DNA of 64,000 nucleotides from Sulfurospirillum cavolei (GTDB taxonomy: Bacteria; Campylobacterota; Campylobacteria; Campylobacterales; Sulfurospirillaceae), in assembly GCF_000813325.1 (NCBI RefSeq), contig NZ_BBQE01000011.1; one strand, given 5' to 3'. Below, in pieces: positions 43,900-50,258 of this stretch. A program made the position numbers and the translations under genes. The notes below the pieces were generated by a model. That model saw only the letters and a list, made by a program, of their open reading frames with translations. It ran no database searches and was not told the origin of the DNA. Positions within the stretch are counted from its first letter, which is position 1. Every line of letters starts with the position of its first letter.

Positions 43900-44359
43900 C
43901 GCTTAGGATGATTCCATCGCGATCGGCGTAAAGATAGTCGCCTTCATTGAACGTTACGCCGCCGAACGAGAAGCTTACATGTAAGCTTCCTTCTTGAGGT
44001 TCCATCGTCTTTTTCGGACATGTTCCCAATGCGAAAAGCCCTACATCGATCTCTTTCGTATTTTTAGTATCGCGGACGTAACCGTTGATCACGATTCCCG
44101 CCCAGTGATTTTCATACGCGAATTTCATCAAATTATCGCCGACGACGGCCGTGTATGCGGCATGAACGTCGACGACGGCTATGCGTCCGGCACCTTCGCT
44201 TTTGAGCAGTTCGACTAACGTTTTGTTATTGCCAAAGAGTTGAACGGTAACGATAGAGCCGAAGATGCGTTTGCGTCCGCCGTAGGATTTAAAAAGAGGA
44301 TCGAGAACGCGAACGTGATTAGGATAGGCATCGCAAAGGTCTGCGGTGTAAAATTTCAT
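43862..44359 (-). CDS. rraA: RraA family protein
   Basis: A 165-residue member of the RraA family (YTADLCDAYPNHVRVLDP at the N-terminus, VVDVHAAYTAVVGDNLMKFAYEN mid-protein, GYVRDTKN). In E. coli RraA inhibits RNase E, but relatives with the G-D-N-L and R-D residues act as 4-hydroxy-4-methyl-2-oxoglutarate/oxaloacetate aldolases. Campylobacterota generally lack a classical RNase E, so an aldolase or decarboxylase role is at least as likely. A TTACATGTAA lies within the coding region (43975-43984). AAGGAG precedes the ATG. Confidence 0.85.
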   Translation of the reverse strand: MKFYTADLCDAYPNHVRVLDPLFKSYGGRKRIFGSIVTVQLFGNNKTLVELLKSEGAGRIAVVDVHAAYTAVVGDNLMKFAYENHWAGIVINGYVRDTKNTKEIDVGLFALGTCPKKTMEPQEGSLHVSFSFGGVTFNEGDYLYADRDGIILSATPLEHAQDTLS

Positions 44360-44371
44360 AAGAGCTCCTTG

Positions 44372-44728
44372 TTATTTGAAAAGGCGTATTAGGTTATCTT
44401 GAGTGGACATGGGTGAACGCTTCGGTACGGTAAAATCGACTTTTTCTTCATGGCAAGAACCGCAGAGTTTGAGCTCTTGATGTGCCCCGACGTCTTTTTG
44501 CGCATAAACGTTTTCACGTGAATGGCAATCAAAGCAGTCTTTTCCGCATTGCCCTTTTTCGGAGGGTTTATTGTGACATGTAATGCACTCTTTTAATACG
44601 AAATGGTTGGAATCGTCGATATGAGGTTGCAGTTTGGGATGACACTCCAAGCAACTGCCTCCGCATGCCGATACGTTAGTGCCGAAAGCTGCTAGAAAAA
44701 TGCTACACGCGAGTAAAATACGATACAT
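44372..44728 (-). CDS. Small tetraheme cytochrome c
   Basis: A 118-residue exported protein with a signal peptide (to about residue 22) and four CxxCH heme sites: CLECH, CITCH, CFDCH and CGSCH. This resembles small periplasmic class III-type or Shewanella STC-like cytochromes that shuttle electrons to reductases. It is transcribed away from the glutamate mutase operon, with a TATAAT on its strand at 44758-44763. No reductase gene adjoins, so its partner is unknown. Confidence 0.85.
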   Translation of the reverse strand: MYRILLACSIFLAAFGTNVSACGGSCLECHPKLQPHIDDSNHFVLKECITCHNKPSEKGQCGKDCFDCHSRENVYAQKDVGAHQELKLCGSCHEEKVDFTVPKRSPMSTQDNLIRLFK

Positions 44729-44757
44729 GCTAAAACTTTTTCAAAAAATTTGTGTTA

Positions 44758-44763
44758 ATTATA
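44758..44763 (-). promoter_or_regulatory. -10 box of the tetraheme cytochrome gene
   Basis: TATAAT on the minus strand, 30 bases before the start codon, in the 88-base divergent gap with glmS. No cobalamin riboswitch fits in this gap. Confidence 0.4.
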
Positions 44764-44816
44764 CTTTAATAAGGTTAAGATAAAATACAAAATTATTCAA
44801 AATTTAGGCTAAAAGA

Positions 44817-45224
44817 ATGAAAGTTGTCACGGGCGTAGTCGGCAACGATATTCACGTGGTCGCCAACCGACTTATCGATATATCGTTACAAGCAAGAGGG
44901 TTTGAGGTGTTCAATCTGGGCGTGAATACTTCATTGGAAGAGTTTATCGACGCGGTGGTTGAAACCGACGCCGACATTTTGCTGATCTCGTCACTCAACG
45001 GCGAAGCGGAAGGGTGGTGTAGAGATTTGCAGTTTTTGCGCTCCGAGTATAACTTGCGTGAAGACGTTATCTTTGTGATCGGCGGCAACTTAGCCGTGGG
45101 TGAAGCCAAACAAGACGATATTATTCCCAAATACCGATCTTACGGGTTCGATCTCGTGTTCCATCAAGTCGATCTCAATACCGGTTTAGACGAGTTAGAG
45201 CGATACGTCAAGGAGCGTGCATGA
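44817..45224 (+). CDS. glmS: Glutamate (methylaspartate) mutase, B12-binding S subunit
   Basis: Cobalamin-binding subunit of glutamate mutase, which interconverts L-glutamate and (2S,3S)-3-methylaspartate by a radical mechanism. At 135 residues it matches the usual 137. The base-off/His-on signature D-x-H-x-x-G-(41)-S-x-L-(28)-G-G is present with exact spacing: D11, H13 (cobalt ligand), S58-L60 and G89-G90. The one departure is Ala16 where the motif has Gly. The stop overlaps the glmE start in ATGA. The upstream ribosome site is weak; TAAAAT at 44781-44786 may be the -10 box. Confidence 0.9.
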   Translation: MKVVTGVVGNDIHVVANRLIDISLQARGFEVFNLGVNTSLEEFIDAVVETDADILLISSLNGEAEGWCRDLQFLRSEYNLREDVIFVIGGNLAVGEAKQDDIIPKYRSYGFDLVFHQVDLNTGLDELERYVKERA

Positions 45225-46585
45225 GTCTGTTGCAAAAAGAGCGCGACGTCATTACGCGCAACGAATACGCCGACACGTTTGATTTCGCCGAAATCGAAAA
45301 CTTTATCGCGAATGCTCCTAAAGAGCTTTTTATCACGCATCATTTTAAAAAACGCGATCGTCTTTTGGTTCAGCCGCGAGGCGGTTTCCCGACCTATAAA
45401 AAGATGTTTGAACTCTACGAAACGTTTATGGGCGCGGACATCGACGTTCTGCCTTTAACGGTGGATAGTAACACGCGCCTCAACGACTATGCGATGGCGC
45501 AAAAGATGCTTCGCCTCTCCGAAGAGAACGAGATGGACATGCTTAACGGCTATCCGCTTGTCAATCACGGTTATCGAACGACCAGAAAGATGATCACACA
45601 CTTTAACAAACCCGTTAGCCTTCGCCACGGCACACCCGATGCGAGGCTTTTGGTGGAAACCGCTTTGGCATCGGGCATTTTTGAGATCGAGGGCGGACCG
45701 ATTACGTACATGTTGCCTTACTCGAAAAATTTTCCGCTCGATAAAGCCTTCTTGTACTGGAAATACGTCGATAAAGTCTGTGCTCTGTACTCCAAATTGA
45801 ATGAGCCGATCAACCGTGAATCGTTCGGTCCTCTAACGGCAACGCTCGTTCCGCCGTGCATCGTTATCGTGATCCAGCTCATCGAGATGCTTCTATCGTT
45901 GGAAGAAGGCGTCAAATCCTTTTCGGTCAGTTTCTCGCAAAACGGCTCGATGATACAAGACATCGTCACGTCCAATGTCTTAAAGAAATTGGCACGCGAA
46001 TACGCCGATACGTTTGGAAGTCAAGATGCCATCATCAATCTCGTTTACCATCAGTGGATGGGTGCGTTTCCGCGCAACAAAGAACTCTCCGACCAACTGA
46101 TCAATACCAACACGGTCATTGCCGCGATGGTCAGAGCCGATAAAATCATCATCAAAACGCGCGACGAGGCGTTTGGAATTCCGACCATGCAATGCAATGC
46201 CCAATCGGTCGCTAATACCAAATATACGCTTCGTACTCTCAAAGGACTTCCCGTGATGAGCGATGCCGAAGAAGAGGAAAATCTTGAGTTGGAAGTACGG
46301 GCGTTAATGGATGCGGTCATGAACGATCCTGCCGATACCTTGTGGCGGAAAGTGTTTAACACTATCAAAAGCGGACTTATCGACGTGCCGTTTTCGCCGC
46401 ACATCATCAACCATAACGCCGTGATTACGATTCGAGACGATCAAGGCAATATCCGCATCATCGATAAAGGAAAGCTTCCATTGCCGGAACGCTGTTTTGC
46501 GTATGAAAAATCCAAAGTCAATTTACCGGAAAGTAAAACCGAAGTCATCAACAAAATTATCCACGACATAGGAGCCATGCTATGA
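45221..46585 (+). CDS. glmE: Glutamate (methylaspartate) mutase, catalytic E subunit
   Basis: TIM-barrel catalytic subunit, 454 residues against 483 in Clostridium cochlearium. By recalled alignment every key residue is kept at a near-constant offset of 13-14: the substrate arginine claw R53, R86 and R135 (clostridial R66, R100, R149), N109 (N123), E157 (E171), Y163 (Y177), Y167 (Y181), K312 (K326) and E316 (E330). Conserved blocks include LRHGTPDARLL and FGPLTATLVPP. This argues for a working glutamate mutase. It overlaps glmS and glmL by four bases at each end. Confidence 0.92.
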   Translation: MSLLQKERDVITRNEYADTFDFAEIENFIANAPKELFITHHFKKRDRLLVQPRGGFPTYKKMFELYETFMGADIDVLPLTVDSNTRLNDYAMAQKMLRLSEENEMDMLNGYPLVNHGYRTTRKMITHFNKPVSLRHGTPDARLLVETALASGIFEIEGGPITYMLPYSKNFPLDKAFLYWKYVDKVCALYSKLNEPINRESFGPLTATLVPPCIVIVIQLIEMLLSLEEGVKSFSVSFSQNGSMIQDIVTSNVLKKLAREYADTFGSQDAIINLVYHQWMGAFPRNKELSDQLINTNTVIAAMVRADKIIIKTRDEAFGIPTMQCNAQSVANTKYTLRTLKGLPVMSDAEEEENLELEVRALMDAVMNDPADTLWRKVFNTIKSGLIDVPFSPHIINHNAVITIRDDQGNIRIIDKGKLPLPERCFAYEKSKVNLPESKTEVINKIIHDIGAML

Positions 46586-47775
46586 GTAAACTATTGATCG
46601 ACGTGGGTAGTACCTATTTTAAAGTGTGCCAGCAAAGCGGTATCAATCAATATTTTCGCGATTTTAATAAAGATATTTTTGATGATTTGCTCAACAAATG
46701 CGGCGATATTTTTTCCAATTACGCAAAAGAAGATATTTATATTTGCTCTTCCGCTAACGGCGGTTTAAGTACGCTCATTATCGGTTTGACCAATTCGTTT
46801 AGCCTCAAATTCGCCAAAAACATAGCGTTTAACTCGGGGATTAACATCATCGATACGATTTTGTACCATAAAATTGACGAAGCCAAAGCACCGGGAGAAC
46901 TGATTGACGTGGTTATTCTCGTCGGCGGGATCGACGGTATCGCAAACGTGTTTGACGAAAAGTTGTTTCGCTTTTTACGCAATGTTCATTACAACAACAT
47001 CGTGTACGTCGGTACGAAGCAAGACGCAATGTTTTTGAGCGAGAACATTCAAGAACTTAAAGTGCTCGGAAACATCATCACCGAAAAGCTACATGTCAAC
47101 GGCGGTGAGCTGAAAGAATACTTGACCAATCTGTACCAAGCCGATATCGTCGGAAAAGAGGACATCAAACACCTCTACGCTATTACGGCCAATCAAATTT
47201 ATTCGACGCCTTACATCGTCAATCGCTCTTTGCCGTTGATTGACGCCAATTTTGACGTGGTCAATCCGTTCATCGTCGTGGATATCGGCGGCGCAACGAC
47301 CGATATTCATTACAGCCGCGATTTGGTACGCGACAATATCGTCAGCGAAAGCGGATTTGATCGTTTGGTGTTTAAAAAACTGGGCGTCTATAAATCACGT
47401 GAGACGCTGATCTTTGCCGCCAAAAACAACGAATTTGTGTACGAGCTTTTAGCGTATTTGAACGTAACGGAAAATATCTTGGAAGAAGAGAGCGAGAAGG
47501 CACTTCGCATTTTGATGCAGCTCTCCATTTTCTTGGTGCTTTATAAAGTCTCGCGCTTGCACCCGTTGTACGTAACGCTACATCTTGAACAGCTCAAAAC
47601 CGTCGTATTAACGGGCGGTATCACTAAAGTGCTTTCGTATGAAGAGGCGGAGAGCATTATGCAGTTTTTCTATAAAAAAGTATTAGGACTTCACGCCATA
47701 CCCAACATCGTGATGGATTACGAGTATGCCATTTGGACGCTTGGCATGCAAAACGATACCGCTTCAAGGAGCTAA
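46582..47775 (+). CDS. glmL: Glutamate mutase accessory ATPase GlmL/MutL
   Basis: ASKHA-fold ATPase found with glmS and glmE in mutase operons; thought to maintain or reactivate the B12 enzyme, though this is not proven. The 397-residue protein shows the first phosphate loop LIDVGSTYFKV at the N-terminus, the family block CSSANGGL near residue 54, the second phosphate loop VVDIGGATTDIHYS near residue 235, and the adenosine motif VLTGGITKVL near residue 340. It is somewhat shorter than clostridial GlmL (about 460). It is coupled to glmE through ATGA and ends one base before the ligase start. Confidence 0.88.
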   Translation: MSKLLIDVGSTYFKVCQQSGINQYFRDFNKDIFDDLLNKCGDIFSNYAKEDIYICSSANGGLSTLIIGLTNSFSLKFAKNIAFNSGINIIDTILYHKIDEAKAPGELIDVVILVGGIDGIANVFDEKLFRFLRNVHYNNIVYVGTKQDAMFLSENIQELKVLGNIITEKLHVNGGELKEYLTNLYQADIVGKEDIKHLYAITANQIYSTPYIVNRSLPLIDANFDVVNPFIVVDIGGATTDIHYSRDLVRDNIVSESGFDRLVFKKLGVYKSRETLIFAAKNNEFVYELLAYLNVTENILEEESEKALRILMQLSIFLVLYKVSRLHPLYVTLHLEQLKTVVLTGGITKVLSYEEAESIMQFFYKKVLGLHAIPNIVMDYEYAIWTLGMQNDTASRS

Positions 47776-47776
47776 G

Positions 47777-49348
47777 ATGTCAATCAATTGTATTCGTGCA
47801 TTAATAGAAAAAGCCGCCGTTGTCTGCCCCGATAAAATTGCCGTTATCGACGGTGCTAAAAAACTTAGCTACGGTGAACTTTTTAAAAAAGTCAATCAAG
47901 TCGCACGCTATTTTAGCGAATTGGAATTACCGAGCGGCTCGCGCATCGGTATTTATTCGCACAAAAGTAGTGAGCAGATTATCGCCGTTTTGGCGGTGCT
48001 TTCAACCGAGCATATTTTCGTCCCCATTTCGCGTCTTTTAAAATCTGAACAAGTCGAGCACATCATCAAAGATTGTGGGATTTCGTGCATTATTACCGAT
48101 AAAAATAAGATCAAAAATATCGATGCAATCGACTATAGCGGTAAAATTATGACCTATGAGGCAAGCGAACGCGACATCGTTTCGTTTGAAGAAATTTACA
48201 AATGTTGCAGCGATGTTTATACATGTAACATCGGCGATTATAAAAATGCGGCGATTACGTACAGTTTCGGTTTGACGGGTTTTCCGCGCGGTATCGTCAT
48301 TACCCATCGTAATTTAATCGACAGTGCACGCGTTGTTTCCAACTACCTTGAACTTAAAGAAGAAGACGTCATCTCGGGAACATTGCCGTTTATTTTAGAC
48401 TACGGTCTCAATCAGCTTTTTGTTTCGATCTATCATCATGCGACCTTGGCACTTCATTCTTTGGTTCTTCCGGCCGATTTTTTCAACCATCTTATCAACG
48501 ATAAAGTGACCGTTTTACCGGTGATGCCGCCGCACATTACCCAAATGTTTGACGATAGTAGCCGAATTCCTAATGCCAAATTATTGCAAAACGTGCGCAT
48601 CGTGACCTCTTCGGGCGGTAAAATTACGCCGAAGATGATTCAAGACATCGAAGTACATTTTAAAAACGCCAAGTTTTATTCGATGCACGGTTTGACCGAA
48701 GCATTTCGTTCGACCTACCTCGATCCGGCACAACTTAAAATTCGTCCTAATTCCATCGGTAAACCGATTCCGGGCGTTGAAATCCACGTCGTTAATGAAC
48801 AAGGTTTTGAGTGTGAGCCGCGCGAAATCGGCGAATTGATTCACCGAGGCGGTTATATCTATAAAGGGTATTGGAAATCCAAAGAAGATACGCAAAAACG
48901 TTATAAAAGCGTCGATATTTTGAAAAATATCGTAAACCTTGAGGGCGATTTGACCGATGAAATCGTCGTTGCCAGCGGTGATTTTGTTTACCGAGACGAA
49001 GAGGGGTACTTGTATTTCGTCTCCCGCAAAGACGATATGATTAAAGTCAGCGGTTTTCGCATTAGCCCTTACGAGATTGAAAGCGTCGTTTACGATAAAC
49101 TTCCGAGCGTAGCGCAATGTGCTGTTTTTTCGATCGAAAACGAAAAAACGGAAGAAGAGATCGTTATGGTTTACGGTGCTCTAAGGGAAATTCCGAAAAA
49201 CGAAATTCTTTTCGAGTTGAAAAAGCATTTGCCCAATCATATGATTCCTTCGATTATCGTTTACAAAGAAAAGTTGCCGCAAACGAGTCCGAGTGAAGTT
49301 AAAATAGACAAAGAAGCTTTACGAAAAGAGGTCTTGGAACTTCGTTAG
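47777..49348 (+). CDS. AMP-forming acyl/aminoacyl ligase linked to glutamate mutase
   Basis: A 523-residue ANL-superfamily adenylating enzyme. The P-loop (A3) is degenerate, YSFGLTGFPRG in place of YTSGSTGxPKG. Other motifs are sound: HGLTEAFRSTYLDP (A5), ASGDFVYRDEEG (A7), SRKDDMIKVSGFRISPYEIE (A8), and a lysine at the A10 position near the end. The stretch LPFILDYGLNQLFVSIYHHATL is like the ligases found with exosortase A loci (TIGR03098, from memory). The start at 47777 has AAGGAG and directly follows glmL. No carrier-protein domain is attached. It may activate 3-methylaspartate or a derivative; that is inference. Confidence 0.85.
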   Translation: MSINCIRALIEKAAVVCPDKIAVIDGAKKLSYGELFKKVNQVARYFSELELPSGSRIGIYSHKSSEQIIAVLAVLSTEHIFVPISRLLKSEQVEHIIKDCGISCIITDKNKIKNIDAIDYSGKIMTYEASERDIVSFEEIYKCCSDVYTCNIGDYKNAAITYSFGLTGFPRGIVITHRNLIDSARVVSNYLELKEEDVISGTLPFILDYGLNQLFVSIYHHATLALHSLVLPADFFNHLINDKVTVLPVMPPHITQMFDDSSRIPNAKLLQNVRIVTSSGGKITPKMIQDIEVHFKNAKFYSMHGLTEAFRSTYLDPAQLKIRPNSIGKPIPGVEIHVVNEQGFECEPREIGELIHRGGYIYKGYWKSKEDTQKRYKSVDILKNIVNLEGDLTDEIVVASGDFVYRDEEGYLYFVSRKDDMIKVSGFRISPYEIESVVYDKLPSVAQCAVFSIENEKTEEEIVMVYGALREIPKNEILFELKKHLPNHMIPSIIVYKEKLPQTSPSEVKIDKEALRKEVLELR

Positions 49349-49451
49349 AACCTTACGCCTGTTGGAGTCCTTAATCGAATCTTATGCAATTTTTAAGTAA
49401 AGCTAAGGTAAAATCCATACCTTAAATTATTTTTACAGAAGGAAACTTTCG

Positions 49452-49586
49452 ATGAAAAGAACGTATCAACCTCACAGTACCCCTAAAAAGCGTACACACG
49501 GTTTTAGAGAGAGAATGAAAACCAAAGGCGGACGTAAAGTCATTGCAGCACGTCGTGCTAAAGGAAGAAGACGATTGGCCGCTTAA
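49452..49586 (+). CDS. rpmH: 50S ribosomal protein L34
   Basis: The smallest ribosomal protein, 44 residues, beginning MKRTYQPHSTPKKRTHGFRE and ending RRRLAA, an unmistakable L34. GAAGGAAACTTTCG precedes the ATG. It is followed directly by rnpA, yidD, yidC, jag and mnmE, the classic cluster often found near the chromosomal origin. Confidence 0.98.
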   Translation: MKRTYQPHSTPKKRTHGFRERMKTKGGRKVIAARRAKGRRRLAA

Positions 49587-49592
49587 GGGCGT

Positions 49593-49912
49593 ATGAAACT
49601 CTCAAGGAAACACGAGAGTATTCATATATTTACAATCATGGGAAAAAATGGCACTACGAAGGTGCCCTTGTTTTTTACTTGAACGATACGACAAAAAGGG
49701 TTGGATTTACCGCGAGTAAAAAAGTCGGTAATGCTATTAAACGCAATTTAGCCAAACGAAGGCTTCGGGCAATTTTTTTAGATATTCAACCTACGTTGAA
49801 CGACGGTGTTTATGTTTTTGTTGCAAAAGAGAAGATACACCAATTATCCTACGAGGCACTCAAAAAGGGGATAATATGGTCTATAAAAAAGTTGAACTGT
49901 GTTAAAGAATGA
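49593..49912 (+). CDS. rnpA: Ribonuclease P protein component, apparent frameshift after start
   Basis: Protein subunit of RNase P. The frame ending at 49912 gives a good RnpA, with HGKKWHYEGALVFYL, RVGFTASKKVGNAIKRN and AKRRLRA, but has no ATG, GTG or TTG before the TTG at 49679, which would cut off about 30 conserved residues. The ATG at 49593 sits in another frame and runs into a stop after 29 codons. Adding one A in ATGAAACTC would join this ATG to the right frame (MKTLKETREYSY...). So there is a one-base loss here, or an unusual start upstream (ATT at 49574). Stop and yidD start overlap in ATGA. Confidence 0.85.
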
Positions 49913-50247
49913 AATCCTTGACATTGTGGCTTATAAAACTGTACCAAAAGTTTTTGACGCTTTTTAGTTACGGAAGTTGTAGGTATTATCCGACATGTTC
50001 GCAGTACGCGAAAGAACAACTTTTGTACAATAATTTTTTCAAAGCACTTTGGTACAGTGTTATACGCATTTTAAAATGCAATCAACTTTTTGTAGGCGGA
50101 ATCGATTATCCTATCGTTCGCAAAGTGTTTGCCGATCCTTCTTTTGTACATGTAAAACGGATTTCCTCACAACGTGTTGTTTATTGGTTCGTGCCAAAAG
50201 GCACACAAAGTTTTTACATCGTAAAAGCTTTTAAAACATTGAAATAA
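49909..50247 (+). CDS. yidD: Membrane protein insertion efficiency factor YidD
   Basis: A 112-residue protein with the YidD core: LIKLYQKFL, then GSCRYYPTCSQYAKE with three conserved cysteines near residues 24-35. It is thought to help YidC-dependent membrane insertion, lying peripherally on the membrane. Family members are often about 70-110 residues; the C-terminal 40 residues here are less conserved. Coupled to rnpA by ATGA and 11 bases before yidC. Confidence 0.94.
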   Translation: MKSLTLWLIKLYQKFLTLFSYGSCRYYPTCSQYAKEQLLYNNFFKALWYSVIRILKCNQLFVGGIDYPIVRKVFADPSFVHVKRISSQRVVYWFVPKGTQSFYIVKAFKTLK

Positions 50248-50258
50248 AGGGAATCTCA

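Noticed and set aside
44729..44816. Cobalamin riboswitch before the glutamate mutase operon
   Set aside because: The gap is only 88 bases and holds facing promoter elements; no B12-box-like sequence is visible.
49593..49682. A 29-codon reading frame from the ATG at 49593
   Set aside because: It has no resemblance to any protein and covers the N-terminal codons of RnpA in the wrong frame; it is explained by a one-base shift in rnpA.
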